This document shows positions 16,841 to 26,369 of a stretch of DNA of 64,000 bases, piece by piece. The stretch comes from Porphyromonas sp. (lineage in GTDB: Bacteria > Bacteroidota > Bacteroidia > Bacteroidales > Porphyromonadaceae), in NCBI RefSeq assembly GCF_030529325.1, contig NZ_JAUMXC010000006.1:1-64000 (forward strand), given 5' to 3'. A program made the translations under genes and the position numbers. Numbering within the stretch: the stretch's first letter is position 1; every line of letters starts with the position of its first letter. The notes beneath the pieces were generated by a model. That model was not told where the DNA came from. It saw only the letters and a list, made by a program, of their open reading frames with translations, and ran no database searches.

Positions 16841-19009
16841 ATGAACAGTTTAAGATACCTTTTACTCTCTGCTCTACTGAGCAGTTCGGTGTGTGTTGCT
16901 CAGACGACCACGCCCAAGAGTCCTACTATCCAAGAGATTACGAGTGGAGTATTTGCAGCCAAAAGAGCAGGGAACGGATTTCGTTCGACTGCCGATGGCA
17001 AGCACTACACCATATTGAGTCAGGACCACAGTGCCATCGTGCGTTACTCGTATGAGACGGCAAAGGTCGTCGATACGCTCTTCAACTGCAAGACAGCTCG
17101 CGAATGCGACTTCAAAGACATCGAAGACTACCGCATCAGCGACAACGGTCATCACATCATCCTCCTCAGAGAGACAAAACCCATCTACCGCCGCAGTCGC
17201 AGCTATACAGCTTACCACTACGATGTGCGCCGCAATATGGTCAAGCCTCTCGCAACGACCGCAGGCAAGGTGCGCATCCCCACCCTTTCGCCCAATGGTC
17301 GTATGTGTGCCTACGTGATAGACAACGACATCTATATCAAGAAGTTTGACTACGACACAGAGGTTCGCGTGACGACAGATGGCAAGATGAATGCCATACT
17401 CAACGGTGTCACGGACTGGGTCTACGAGGAGGAATTGTACACCATCGGACTGATGGAGTGGAGCCCTGACGGAGCTTTCCTCGCTTTTGTACGTAGCGAT
17501 GAAAGCAAGGTCAAGACCTTCGACATGACAATCTTCGGCAGGGGCAACTACCCCTTCAACTACGTGTACAAGTACCCTAAGGCGGGAGAAAAAAACTCTG
17601 ACATATCGATCAAACTCTACAACGTAGACAATCGTGACACAAAGGACATCAAACTCCCTGAAAAAGAAGAGTTTTATATTCCTCGTATGGACTTCTGCAA
17701 CGAAGCCCTCTACGTCTTCACGCTCAACCGTCATCAGAGTATATTCAAGGTGTACAGCGTCAATCCCAAGAGCTTCGTAGCCAAGGTGTGGTTGCAAGAC
17801 AGGGACGAAAAGTACATCGACACCGAGTGGGTGAGACAGTTGACGTTTGACAACCGGGGAGCACTCTATGTCAATGAGTCGGACGGTACGGCACAGATCT
17901 ACAGATATGACAAAAACGGTACTCTCGCAGGCAAGGTCACCAAGGGAAAGAGCGATGTGGCTCACCTCTATGGTGTGACGGCTGCGGGCGAACTCATTTA
18001 CTCCCTCGCATCCCCTACTCCCGGCGACCGTGTCATCATCGCACAGGACAAAAAGGGTAAGCAGAGATACCTTTCGCCCAAGAGTGGTGTCAGCTCCGTT
18101 GTTTTCAGCAAAGACATGAGCTACTACCTCCTATCGCACTCATCGGCTACCGAAGTGCCAAGCTACAAGATATGCCGCACTCGTGATGCCAAGGAGGTCA
18201 AACTCCTCGAAGACAATAAGGACCTTAAGAGCACCCTTGGACGATACGATATACCTAAAAAGGAATTCATGATGCTCAAGACTGCCGAAGGCATAGACTT
18301 GTGCGCGTGGATGATCAAGCCTACCAACTTCGATCCCTCACGTCGTTATCCCGTCGTGATGACTCAGTACAGCGGTCCGGGCTCTCAAGAGGTGGAAAAC
18401 AAATACGAGACCGATTGGGTCGTAGCCATGGCACAAGAGGGCTTCATCGTCGTCTGTGTAGATGGTCGCGGTACGGGCTTCCGTGGCAGAGAGTTCAAGA
18501 AGGCTACTTATCTCAACCTCGGTATCCTCGAGAGTGACGATCAGATAGCGGCAGCCAAGGCTCTTGGCAAACTTCCATACATCGATGGCAACCGCATCGG
18601 TATCTTCGGCTGGAGCTTCGGTGGCTACAACGTGCTCATGTGTATGACTCGTGGCAATGGTACGTTCAAGGCCGGTGTATCTGTCGCTCCTCCTACAGAC
18701 TGGCGTCTCTACGACACCATCTACACGGAGAGATATATGCGTACACCCAACGAAAACCCAGAAGGCTACCGCCGGACCTCTGTCCTCACCCATGTCAAGG
18801 GACTTCAGGGCAAGCTCATGATCATCCAAGGCTCGGCCGATGACAACGTACATATGCAGAATACAATGCTCTTGACTGAAGCACTTGTCCAGGCAGACAA
18901 AGACTTTGATATGATGACCTACACCGACAAGGATCATGGCATACATGGAGGAAACTCTCGTAACCACCTTTTCCGCAAGGTTATAGGCTACTTCAAGACC
19001 AACCTATGA
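16841..19009 (+). CDS. dpp4: Dipeptidyl peptidase IV (S9B)
   Basis: Exported serine exopeptidase that removes X-Pro and X-Ala dipeptides from peptide N-termini, used in protein-based nutrition by oral Bacteroidota. The signal peptide MNSLRYLLLSALLSSSVCVAQ is followed by a beta-propeller (about residues 50-480) and a C-terminal alpha/beta hydrolase domain. The nucleophile is Ser592 in GWSFGGY, the Asp lies in GSADDNVH and the His in DKDHGIHG. Length 722, against 723 for P. gingivalis DPP IV. The last 4 bases overlap lipA. Confidence 0.95.
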   Translation: MNSLRYLLLSALLSSSVCVAQTTTPKSPTIQEITSGVFAAKRAGNGFRSTADGKHYTILSQDHSAIVRYSYETAKVVDTLFNCKTARECDFKDIEDYRISDNGHHIILLRETKPIYRRSRSYTAYHYDVRRNMVKPLATTAGKVRIPTLSPNGRMCAYVIDNDIYIKKFDYDTEVRVTTDGKMNAILNGVTDWVYEEELYTIGLMEWSPDGAFLAFVRSDESKVKTFDMTIFGRGNYPFNYVYKYPKAGEKNSDISIKLYNVDNRDTKDIKLPEKEEFYIPRMDFCNEALYVFTLNRHQSIFKVYSVNPKSFVAKVWLQDRDEKYIDTEWVRQLTFDNRGALYVNESDGTAQIYRYDKNGTLAGKVTKGKSDVAHLYGVTAAGELIYSLASPTPGDRVIIAQDKKGKQRYLSPKSGVSSVVFSKDMSYYLLSHSSATEVPSYKICRTRDAKEVKLLEDNKDLKSTLGRYDIPKKEFMMLKTAEGIDLCAWMIKPTNFDPSRRYPVVMTQYSGPGSQEVENKYETDWVVAMAQEGFIVVCVDGRGTGFRGREFKKATYLNLGILESDDQIAAAKALGKLPYIDGNRIGIFGWSFGGYNVLMCMTRGNGTFKAGVSVAPPTDWRLYDTIYTERYMRTPNENPEGYRRTSVLTHVKGLQGKLMIIQGSADDNVHMQNTMLLTEALVQADKDFDMMTYTDKDHGIHGGNSRNHLFRKVIGYFKTNL

Positions 19010-19920
19010 TCACAGGAGCAAAAGCCAATACCAAACCCCTGCGCAAGCCCGACTGGCTCAAGATAAGCATCCGCAGTACGGACAACTACTCGCACACCTC
19101 GGAGACCCTCACCACGGGAGGTCTGCACACGATATGTGCCAGTGGCCGTTGTCCCAATATGCATGAGTGTTGGAGCCGCGGTACTGCCACATTTATGATC
19201 TGTGGCAACGACTGTACGAGAGCATGCCGTTTTTGTGCGACAAACTCCTGTGCGAAGCCTGCCCCCGTGGACCCTCTCGAGCCGAAGCGTCTGGCAGCGA
19301 GTGTGGCTCAGATGAAGCTCAGATACGCGGTCATCACCTCTGTGGACAGAGACGATATGGATGACTACGGAGCAGGGCACTGGGCAGAGTGTATACGAGA
19401 GGTCAAGAAGAGATGCCCGGATACGAAGATAGAGGTACTCATACCTGACTTCCAAGGTGATCCGGATTGCCTCCAAAAGGTGCTGGACACACGACCCGAT
19501 GTAGTGGGGCACAACCTTGAGACCGTGCGTCGTCTCACACCTACAGTACGTCACAGAGCCACTTATGACACGAGCATGAAGGTGCTGCGCACCATTGCGG
19601 AGCGTGGATTTGTCGCCAAGACAGGTATCATGGTGGGTCTGGGAGAGACTCCGGAGGAGGTCAAGGAACTGATGAGAGACTGTGTCGCCAATGGCATATC
19701 GACCCTCACCATAGGTCAGTACCTGCGTCCGTCGAAGCGCAATATAGAGGTGGTGGAGTATGTGCATCCCGACCAATTTGCCGAGTACAAACGTATCGGT
19801 GAAGCTCTCGGGCTTACCCATGTGGAAAGCGGTCCTCTCGTGCGCTCCTCTTACCATGCAGACAGCCAGTTCTCAAAGGCAAAGGAACAAAAGAGTTTGA
19901 GAGACCTCGTGAAAAAATAA
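19006..19920 (+). CDS. lipA: Lipoyl synthase
   Basis: Radical-SAM enzyme that inserts two sulfur atoms into octanoyl groups on lipoyl domains. Both iron-sulfur clusters are visible: the auxiliary cluster motif C-x4-C-x5-C (CASGRCPNMHEC) and the radical-SAM motif CTRACRFC, with the C-terminal RSSYHA segment whose serine ligates the auxiliary cluster. It is 304 residues, full length. It overlaps dpp4 by ATGA, so the two unrelated genes are translationally coupled. Confidence 0.97.
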   Translation: MITGAKANTKPLRKPDWLKISIRSTDNYSHTSETLTTGGLHTICASGRCPNMHECWSRGTATFMICGNDCTRACRFCATNSCAKPAPVDPLEPKRLAASVAQMKLRYAVITSVDRDDMDDYGAGHWAECIREVKKRCPDTKIEVLIPDFQGDPDCLQKVLDTRPDVVGHNLETVRRLTPTVRHRATYDTSMKVLRTIAERGFVAKTGIMVGLGETPEEVKELMRDCVANGISTLTIGQYLRPSKRNIEVVEYVHPDQFAEYKRIGEALGLTHVESGPLVRSSYHADSQFSKAKEQKSLRDLVKK

Positions 19921-19930
19921 CGCCTACAAG

Positions 19931-19975
19931 ACAAACACCCTCAATGTGCACTGCATCGAGGGTGTTTGTTTCTTT
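19931..19975 (+). terminator. dpp4-lipA terminator
   Basis: ACAAACACCCTC (19931-19942) pairs perfectly with GAGGGTGTTTGT (19958-19969), followed by TTTCTTT. Confidence 0.88.
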
Positions 19976-20065
19976 GGATCAAAAGATAAGACAGAAAGGA
20001 TAAGAAAACACTTATCCATCTGATAAATAATAAAATAAGTAACAACTCAAATACATCGAAGACTT

Positions 20066-20311
20066 ATGAAATGTTCGGTCGAACTCAGTTATTATCCCCT
20101 TACCGATGACTTCAAGCCACATATCCGTGCTTTCATCGCCGACCTTCAAAAGCATGACAACATAAAAGTCGAGCCCGGCAGCATATCCACCCGTGTCTTC
20201 GGCGAATATACGGAGGTGATGAATATCCTCACAGAGGCTATGGGACGTGCTTTCAAAGGGCCTGCGGCAAGCTTTGTCATCAAGGTGCTCAACCTCGATA
20301 GGGACAAGTAA
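20066..20311 (+). CDS. Small MTH1187/YkoF-like protein
   Basis: An 81-residue cytoplasmic protein. The pattern SVELSYYPLTDDF near the N-terminus, followed by a central STRVFGEYTEVMNIL, resembles the ferredoxin-like thiamine-binding MTH1187/YkoF families, where such proteins bind thiamine or hydroxymethylpyrimidine. This is a pattern match only. It is monocistronic, with about 90 bp to the lipA terminator upstream and a long gene-free stretch downstream. Confidence 0.6.
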   Translation: MKCSVELSYYPLTDDFKPHIRAFIADLQKHDNIKVEPGSISTRVFGEYTEVMNILTEAMGRAFKGPAASFVIKVLNLDRDK

Positions 20312-20782
20312 ACCTCGGCATCGAGTCTGTAAACAATTTTTTCCACACGTCAAGGTACATCTATAGTTGTATAGATAGCTTTCCGGGCGCGTAGAAACGA
20401 TTGTTTTGGCATTCGGGTAAGACTAATCCATCACAGACGAAATAAAGCGCCATAAACACAAATAAAAGGCCTCTAAAGCTTTCTTCGGAAAGAATAGGGG
20501 AAGATAAACAGAAGATAGAGTCCGATATAGCCGTTATATCGGACTCTCTCGTATCTACGCCTCCGTTTGGATAGATGCAGGATAAATGCTCGGGAAAGAG
20601 ATAAACAACCCTCCAAATAGATATGCTTACCTTGATGCATCGAAGCAGGCAACTTTTTTCGGAATCTTTCAAATCTGAATCACAAATGGGATCACGAGTA
20701 GGATAGCATGGGATAAAGATCCGGAGCAAAAATGACAAGGAAAAGGAGAAAGTCTGCTTAGAGTAGGGGGTAGGCGGTTTTT
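20312..20782. other. Gene-free stretch with two hairpins
   Basis: I see no convincing gene; a 159-codon frame on the minus strand has no domain signature and crosses structural elements. A perfect hairpin with 12-bp arms GAGTCCGATATA/TATATCGGACTC lies at 20518-20546, and a decayed unit of the hairpin-brick family (CTTACCTTGATGCAT, then AGGCAACTTTTTT) at 20619-20658. Confidence 0.55.
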
Positions 20783-20852
20783 GAAACAAAAAAACTCCGG
20801 ACGGATGAAGCGTGACAACCATAAGGTCATCCGCTTTCATCCGTCCGGAGTT
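20783..20852 (-). terminator. tpiA terminator
   Basis: A very long stem: AACTCCGGACGGATGAAGCG (20793-20812) pairs with its complement at 20832-20852 with one bulge. On the minus strand it is followed by a run of T, so it ends the tpiA operon. Confidence 0.88.
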
Positions 20853-20873
20853 ATCGCTTTTGTCTACTTGTGT

Positions 20874-21635
20874 TTACTTGTCGAAGGCCTCGATGATGGG
20901 CAAAAACTTATCCGCAGCGAGAGCGGCACCACCGATGAGTCCGCCGTCTACGTCAGTCTTTGAGAAAAGTTCGACAGCATTGCCGCCGTTGCAACTTCCC
21001 CCGTAGAGGATAGAGCAGTCTTGGGCTACGGATTCGCCATACTTCTTCGCCACAGCCTTACGTATGTAGTCGTGTATCTCCTGAGCCTGATCTGCAGTGG
21101 CAGTCTTGCCTGTACCGATAGCCCACACAGGCTCGTAAGCAAGGATGATCTTGCGGAAATCGGCCTCAGAAAGTCCGAAGAGAGATTCCTCAACCTGACG
21201 ACCTACGACCTCAAAGTGCTTACCTGCTTCGCGCTCTTCGAGGACTTCTCCGATACAGAATATAGGAGTCAATCCATTGTCGAGAGCCAGTCTCACCTTC
21301 TGCGCAAGGGTCTCATGACACTCTTTGAAGTACATACGTCTCTCGGAGTGGCCGAGGATGACATGAGAAACTCCTGTCGATGCCACCATGGCAGCCGACA
21401 CTTCGCCGGTATATGCTCCTTTGTCGTAAGCAGCACAGTTTTCCGCAGCTACCTTGATAAGTGAGCCTTTGACAGCCTCTACCACAGAGGTAAGGTGCGT
21501 AAAGGGAACTCCGAGGATGACTTCACAGTGAAGCGTCTTGCCCTCTACGGAAGCTCTGACATCCTTGGCAAGTTGGATACCCTCAGCGAGGGTAGTATTC
21601 ATTTTCCAATTTCCTGCTACAATATTCTTTCTCAT
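20874..21635 (-). CDS. tpiA: Triosephosphate isomerase
   Basis: Glycolytic enzyme interconverting DHAP and glyceraldehyde-3-phosphate. The TIM-barrel has Lys11 in GNWKMN, the catalytic His in LGHSERR, and the catalytic Glu in [11 protein letters not shown]; the phosphate-binding GGAA lies near the end. The 253-residue form starting at [11 protein letters not shown] is chosen; the open frame extends further into the preceding gene. It is the last gene of a three-gene operon, 7 bp after the DoxX-like gene. Confidence 0.96.
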   Translation of the reverse strand: MRKNIVAGNWKMNTTLAEGIQLAKDVRASVEGKTLHCEVILGVPFTHLTSVVEAVKGSLIKVAAENCAAYDKGAYTGEVSAAMVASTGVSHVILGHSERRMYFKECHETLAQKVRLALDNGLTPIFCIGEVLEEREAGKHFEVVGRQVEESLFGLSEADFRKIILAYEPVWAIGTGKTATADQAQEIHDYIRKAVAKKYGESVAQDCSILYGGSCNGGNAVELFSKTDVDGGLIGGAALAADKFLPIIEAFDK

Positions 21636-21642
21636 ACTATTG

Positions 21643-22917
21643 TCATTGAGGTTTATAGGTTGAAACATTCTTTTTCTTGAAGACAATGAGGAGGAGAAGT
21701 ACCAAGGCTGCGATACCAAAAGGTATAAATCTCATTACGGCAGATTTCTTGACGGCTTTGATACTCTTCTCTGCATCGAAAGGATTGGAGGTAAACTCCT
21801 CTTCATCGAGGAGGCGGGAAATCTTGCGATCGGCAACTTTACGAATCAGTACTCCGTCCTTGATGATGAGTAAGGCGGGATCTGATCTCACCACAGTCTT
21901 CATGATCGTGGGATCCATGTGGTACATCCCGGAAATATCTCTGAACGACCACAGAGGATCGTCATAATCCTCCGGCATAGGAGTACCCATGGCTATGTAC
22001 AGGGATCCCCCGGTGTTGAAAGCAAGTTCCGATAGAGCCTTCAGACGCTCTTTGTCCTTGAATACACGGGTCTCACAATCCTTTGCCACACAGTAGATAA
22101 ACATCGATGACTGAGACCTCATGAGCTGAGCGGAGACATCTTTGCCTCTTTCGTCCGAGAGTACAAAGTCCGCAGGAGTCACCTCTACACCCGCCGCAGC
22201 TTCGTTAGAAGCATCTCGGACATATACCCAAGTCGAGTCTACCTGATCAAGCTCATTCATCGCGAATATGTGCTCTTCGCCACCTTTGCTGTAGACGAAG
22301 CGGAAGTTTTCGGGATCATCCTTGTGAGCTTCCTTGTACTCCTTGGCTTCGAGGATTGATGTCCCTACCTTGAACGGTCTGAAGTCTATAGCCGGAAGAT
22401 CGATAACGGTGACAAAGAGAAAATTGGCCATCACGAGCACACATCCTATCACTGCGAGCTTTCCCCTGCGGAATAGTATGAGGGGATTGACGTAAGCGGA
22501 GTAGTGTAGGAGGATGAATGCAAGTGGTAGGAGTATGACATTTTTGACGAAAGTTGCCTCATTGCTGATCTTGAAAGCATCACCAAAGCAACCGCAGTCG
22601 CTTATGGGATTGCGCACCATTATGTACAGCGTGAGGAGCGTCATGAGGGTCATCATCACCGTTGCGAGTGCCCCCGTCACCCTGCGCCATATCCCCAAAA
22701 GGATGGATATACCGATGCCAAACTCAAAGAGACACAAGCCCAAGGCTATGGCCAAGGCAAACCATGAAGTCATCGGCAAAGAGGCCGTAGCAAAGTACTC
22801 CTCTATCTTTATCGCCGTACCCATAGGATCGATGGACTTCATCAGTCCTGAAAAGATGAACAGTAAACTGAGAACGGTCCTCGATACCCATACGAGTATA
22901 CGTATGCTTCTTTTCAT
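21643..22917 (-). CDS. DoxX/MauE-like membrane protein (BT_3928 family)
   Basis: A 425-residue inner-membrane protein. About four helices in the first 150 residues form a DoxX/MauE-type domain ([22 protein letters not shown]), with a CGCF motif at about residue 110 suggesting redox-active cysteines. A periplasmic thioredoxin-like segment follows with CVAKDC, then a last helix near the C-terminus and a Lys-rich tail. Bacteroidota proteins of this type always neighbour DUF1599 and tpiA, as here. Function unproven; a thiol-redox role is inferred. Start overlaps the DUF1599 gene by 4 bases. Confidence 0.88.
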   Translation of the reverse strand: MKRSIRILVWVSRTVLSLLFIFSGLMKSIDPMGTAIKIEEYFATASLPMTSWFALAIALGLCLFEFGIGISILLGIWRRVTGALATVMMTLMTLLTLYIMVRNPISDCGCFGDAFKISNEATFVKNVILLPLAFILLHYSAYVNPLILFRRGKLAVIGCVLVMANFLFVTVIDLPAIDFRPFKVGTSILEAKEYKEAHKDDPENFRFVYSKGGEEHIFAMNELDQVDSTWVYVRDASNEAAAGVEVTPADFVLSDERGKDVSAQLMRSQSSMFIYCVAKDCETRVFKDKERLKALSELAFNTGGSLYIAMGTPMPEDYDDPLWSFRDISGMYHMDPTIMKTVVRSDPALLIIKDGVLIRKVADRKISRLLDEEEFTSNPFDAEKSIKAVKKSAVMRFIPFGIAALVLLLLIVFKKKNVSTYKPQ

Positions 22918-23477
22918 ACTTTGCCTCCCCTCTCTTCGTTGAGTCTTATGAGTGCAAAGACGGCATAATTGATCATATCGAGATAATTGGCATCTATACC
23001 TTCGGAGACACTGGTCTGCCCTTGATGATCCTCTATCTGTTTGGTACGGAAGACCTTGGTGAGTATCATATCGGTGAGCGAAGCTATGCGCATGGAGCGC
23101 CAAGCCTCATCATAGTCATGATTTTTGGACTGCATGAGGTCTTTGGCCACTTCCGCATATTTGTCGTACCACTCGAGCACATGAGGTTCGTCAGCTTCGG
23201 GTTGTTCGGTATATCCCTTTTCGAGCTGTACAAGCCCCATGATGCCGTAGTTGATGATGGCAACAAACTCACCACGTATGTCATCTCCCACGAGACTCAC
23301 TCCCTTGTCCTGTATAGAACGTATCCTGTTGACTTTGATAAAGATCTGATCGGTCATGGAAGTAGGGCGCATGATACGCCACGAAGCACCATAATCCTTC
23401 AGCTTGGCGACAAAGAGGGCACGACACTCCCTTATCACTTCGTCGTACTGTCGGGATGTCTCAGAGATATGAGCCAT
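22914..23477 (-). CDS. DUF1599 family protein
   Basis: A 187-residue soluble protein made of two similar halves. Each has an YDEV/KDYGASWR- or HDYDEAWRSMR-type segment followed by (S)LTD(Q/M)I(F/L)xKVxR, the DUF1599 repeat (residues about 10-75 and 110-175). The His/Asp/Glu-rich all-alpha layout recalls MazG-like folds, but no activity is known. First gene of the DUF1599-DoxX-tpiA operon and coupled by a 4-base overlap. Confidence 0.88.
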   Translation of the reverse strand: MAHISETSRQYDEVIRECRALFVAKLKDYGASWRIMRPTSMTDQIFIKVNRIRSIQDKGVSLVGDDIRGEFVAIINYGIMGLVQLEKGYTEQPEADEPHVLEWYDKYAEVAKDLMQSKNHDYDEAWRSMRIASLTDMILTKVFRTKQIEDHQGQTSVSEGIDANYLDMINYAVFALIRLNEERGGKV

Positions 23478-23500
23478 AAGAGTATAGGATGATGTAGATA

Positions 23501-24241
23501 TTACTTGTTACGTGTGCACTCGCCCATATCAGGCTTGGTCATGAGGAAGTTCACATCATCGGATGGAGACACTTCATGAGGCTCTTCGCCCAACAAGAAG
23601 AGGCGAGCCGTGTGATCTCCCACGAGAGTCAACTTGCCTCCGACATAGAACATCCTCGAACCTTCTCTAAGTCCTACGACACACACACCCGGATTTGCGA
23701 CAAGGTACTCACGGATACGTTGTTCTCGAGTCTCTCCACCGTGACCTTCGGGATGAGCATCGAGGTAGTGAGGATTGATCTGGAAAGGCACAAAGTTCAA
23801 TGCCTCAAAGCTCAAAGGCTCCACGATAGGCATATCATTGGTAGTGCATATAGTAGGGCAAGCCACATTTGCACCTGCGCTCCAGCCCACATAAGGCACT
23901 CCTGCTCTGACACGTTCACGGATGGCATTGAGGATACCCGACTCCTGCATCATCTTGAGGAGGCGGAAGGTATTACCACCACCTATCATGATAGCTTTGG
24001 CTTCAGCTATGGCACGCAAAGGCTCGTCAAAAGTATGTATACCTCTTACCTTGACTCCGTGTGGAGCGAGGGCGTTGTTGACCTTTGCCACATAGTCGTC
24101 AAAAGTCATCGTGACACCTGCAAAAGGGATAAATACCACATCTCCCTTGGTATCTCCAAGATGACGAGCTATATCTGCTCCGGGCTTTTCGAGATAAGTT
24201 TCACCCGGTGATGCTGAATTGCTGATAAGTAGTAGTTTCAT
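23501..24241 (-). CDS. pepE: Dipeptidase E (alpha-aspartyl dipeptidase)
   Basis: Cytoplasmic S51 serine peptidase hydrolysing Asp-X dipeptides. The nucleophile serine is in GWSAGAN, the conserved ICTTNDMPI region and the His of QINPHYLD complete the active site, and GGGNTF forms the oxyanion region. At 246 residues it is near the family size (229 in Salmonella), with a short extra C-terminus. It has its own promoter at 24287-24314. It fits the peptide-using lifestyle suggested by DPP IV. Confidence 0.93.
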   Translation of the reverse strand: MKLLLISNSASPGETYLEKPGADIARHLGDTKGDVVFIPFAGVTMTFDDYVAKVNNALAPHGVKVRGIHTFDEPLRAIAEAKAIMIGGGNTFRLLKMMQESGILNAIRERVRAGVPYVGWSAGANVACPTICTTNDMPIVEPLSFEALNFVPFQINPHYLDAHPEGHGGETREQRIREYLVANPGVCVVGLREGSRMFYVGGKLTLVGDHTARLFLLGEEPHEVSPSDDVNFLMTKPDMGECTRNK

Positions 24242-24286
24242 GTCTGTATATGGTTATTTGGTTTGTTAGTAATTACATAACTTCCA

Positions 24287-24314
24287 CAAATATAACTTTT
24301 TTCCCCCGAAGCAA
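24287..24314 (-). promoter_or_regulatory. pepE promoter
   Basis: On the minus strand TTG (24314-24312), 17 bp, TATATTTG (24294-24287) match the Bacteroidota consensus. The start would be near 24281, about 40 nt before the ATG. Confidence 0.65.
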
Positions 24315-24425
24315 CGCCCCAACACATACCCATATTGTACAGAGATGTCACCGAGATACTCATAATCACCCATAATTTATATCTATTTAGGGTGGTAAAT
24401 AATATGACTACACCGCTCTGTATAT

Positions 24426-24466
24426 ACAAAAGCCCCTCCGCTATCCAACACGGACAACGGAGGAGC
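24426..24466 (-). terminator. dps terminator
   Basis: Arms GCCCCTCCG and CGGAGGAGC (one mismatch) at 24432-24440 and 24458-24466; on the minus strand a short T run follows. It lies in the 312-bp gap between dps and pepE, which otherwise holds only the pepE promoter. Confidence 0.65.
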
Positions 24467-24553
24467 ATGGTTTAATAAAGCGATTATAAATGAGTGTTGT
24501 TTTCTATTGATATTCCTTACCTTTTAGTATATCCTAATATTTTGTTCTATGTC

Positions 24554-25036
24554 TTACTTCTTGAGGAACGCTGTAAGCATCCACACAAGTTTTTCCTGAC
24601 CTGCGATGTATTCTGACATCATACCTACTGTGACATCATCACCATTTTCAGTTGCGAATCCGAGGATTTCTCTCTCGATGCGGATAAGTGTAGCTACATA
24701 GTCAAGAAGGTTTTCAGAGATTTTGTCAGCGCAAGTGATTACTTCCGACTGCTTCATTTCAGATAGCTTTTCGATCTCGCTGTAGATACGTACAGGTACA
24801 CCACCAAGTTGTAGGATACGCTCTGCCACTTCGTCGATACGCTCAGCTTCTGCGTCGTACATCTTTTCGAGTTCAGAGTGGAAAGTAAAGAATGACTTAC
24901 CCTCTATATGCCAGTGAAAACCTCTGAGGTTAGAGTAATAAACGTGAAGTGTAGCTGCAAGCTTGTTGAGCTTCTTGTTCATTTCCTGTGCATAGTTTGC
25001 ATCAATGTTGAGAATTGAAAGAATGTTTGTGTTCAT
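24554..25036 (-). CDS. dps: Dps, DNA-protecting ferritin-like protein
   Basis: Dodecameric ferritin-like protein that oxidises and stores iron with peroxide and shields DNA. The ferroxidase signature GFHWHIEGKSFFTFHSELEKMYD (first 18 residues hold the His and the last part the Glu/Asp ligands) is intact in a 160-residue, full-length protein. It is divergent from oxyR, its likely activator, across a 135-bp gap. Confidence 0.95.
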   Translation of the reverse strand: MNTNILSILNIDANYAQEMNKKLNKLAATLHVYYSNLRGFHWHIEGKSFFTFHSELEKMYDAEAERIDEVAERILQLGGVPVRIYSEIEKLSEMKQSEVITCADKISENLLDYVATLIRIEREILGFATENGDDVTVGMMSEYIAGQEKLVWMLTAFLKK

Positions 25037-25084
25037 AACTGTATATGTTTTTAATTATTACTACTATTATCTTTTTGTCTGATG

Positions 25085-25115
25085 CAAAGGTAAATCATAA
25101 CATTCTTGTATACAA
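25085..25115 (-). promoter_or_regulatory. dps promoter
   Basis: On the minus strand TTG (25115-25113), 20 bp, TACCTTTG (25092-25085). Upstream, toward oxyR, AT-rich dyads such as CTATA/TATAG at about 25126-25139 could be OxyR contacts; this is inference. Confidence 0.65.
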
Positions 25116-25171
25116 ACTATAATATCTATACCTTTATAGACGTTATCTATATATAAACGATTTGTAGCGCT

Positions 25172-26110
25172 ATGAACATCCAACAACTCGAGTATTTACT
25201 AGCTTTGAGAAAATACAGACACTTTGTAAAAGCTGCCGAAGAATGTGGTGTCACCCAACCCACTCTGAGTGCCATGATAGCCAAACTCGAAGACGAACTC
25301 GGTGTCAAGCTCCTCGACAGATCTACCCAACCCCTCTCTCTCTCACGCATAGGCGAAAGGGTAGCCGACCAGGCTGTCAAAGTACTCCACAACATACGTG
25401 GTATAGAGGGGATAGCTGCCGAAGAAAAAGATGAAGTGAGCGGTACTGTCACCATCGGTATATTGCCTACGATAGCACCTTTTTTATTGCCTATACTACT
25501 CCCCATATGTCGCAAAAATATGGGTAATATAGACATAAGGTTTGTGGAACTCACCACATCTCTATGCGAAGAAGGTATCAAAGACGGATCCGTAGACCTT
25601 GCCATAATCGCGGGAGACCTGAGAGGAGACAAACTCATCACACGTACACTCTACTACGAAGAGTTCATCGGATACGTCAGTCGCAACGAAAGCCTCTTTG
25701 CCTCCTCCTTCATACGTAGCTCTGAGATAGATCCGCAAGCCCTTTGGCTACTAGACGAAGGACACTGTTTCCGTAACCAGTTGATAAGGTTCTGTGACTT
25801 CAAAAAGACACATCCCAAACGTATCAATTTCACCCTCGGAGGTATAGAGACCTATATGAGACTCGTCGAAGCAGGACATGGTATCACCTTTGTGCCCGAA
25901 CTCGCCATCAATACCCTTAATGACAAACAAAAAGAGCTCCTCCGGAGATTTGCCATACCTCGCCCCGTACGCCCCGTGATGCTCGCCTATCATCCCACAT
26001 ATGTACGCTGCAAGGTCATAGAGCACATATCCGAGCTCATCCTCAAAGCCGTACCCGAAAAGATGCACACCATACACAGGGATCAGACCCTCGCCAATAA
26101 GTTCAAGTAA
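25172..26110 (+). CDS. oxyR: OxyR, peroxide-sensing LysR regulator
   Basis: LysR-type activator with an N-terminal winged helix-turn-helix (FVKAAEECGVTQPTLSAMI) and a periplasmic-binding-like sensor domain. The peroxide-reactive pair is conserved in position as well as context: Cys199 in DEGHCFRNQ and Cys208 nine residues later, the same numbers as in E. coli OxyR. At 312 residues it is full length. It is divergent from dps. Followed by a terminator at 26117-26147. Confidence 0.95.
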   Translation: MNIQQLEYLLALRKYRHFVKAAEECGVTQPTLSAMIAKLEDELGVKLLDRSTQPLSLSRIGERVADQAVKVLHNIRGIEGIAAEEKDEVSGTVTIGILPTIAPFLLPILLPICRKNMGNIDIRFVELTTSLCEEGIKDGSVDLAIIAGDLRGDKLITRTLYYEEFIGYVSRNESLFASSFIRSSEIDPQALWLLDEGHCFRNQLIRFCDFKKTHPKRINFTLGGIETYMRLVEAGHGITFVPELAINTLNDKQKELLRRFAIPRPVRPVMLAYHPTYVRCKVIEHISELILKAVPEKMHTIHRDQTLANKFK

Positions 26111-26116
26111 AAAGGT

Positions 26117-26147
26117 AGGAGAGACAAAGAGTCTCTCTTATTTTTTT
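26117..26147 (+). terminator. oxyR terminator
   Basis: A short stem AGGAGAGAC/GTCTCTCTT around AAAGA, followed by ATTTTTTT. Confidence 0.75.
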
Positions 26148-26156
26148 ATCTGTAAA

Positions 26157-26369
26157 TCAGTATCTCGGAGGCCTGCCATGATAACCATCCATGAAACCAT
26201 CTCTGGCATCTGACAAAAAAGCGGGAACCTTTCCATTCATTATGGATCTGACAATATCAGGCCCCTGATCAATCACTATATGTACTATAAAAGTTATCAA
26301 AATAGTGATCAGGACAGTCTTGATATTCCATCTTTGCGACGTAGTACTTGACAATTTTTTCTTACTCAT
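26157..26369 (-). CDS. Small membrane protein
   Basis: A 70-residue protein of unknown family. A basic N-terminus (MSKKKL...SQRWN) precedes one hydrophobic helix (about residues 17-36), and the C-terminal half ends GFMDGYHGRPPRY, an export-side acidic/aromatic tail. Convergent with oxyR across the terminator. The composition looks protein-like, but there is no promoter match and I cannot confirm expression. Confidence 0.5.
   Translation of the reverse strand: MSKKKLSSTTSQRWNIKTVLITILITFIVHIVIDQGPDIVRSIMNGKVPAFLSDARDGFMDGYHGRPPRY

Noticed and set aside
20361-20840. 159-codon frame on the minus strand between the MTH1187-like gene and the tpiA operon
   Set aside because: Crosses two hairpins and a decayed repeat, has no domain signature and unusual composition.
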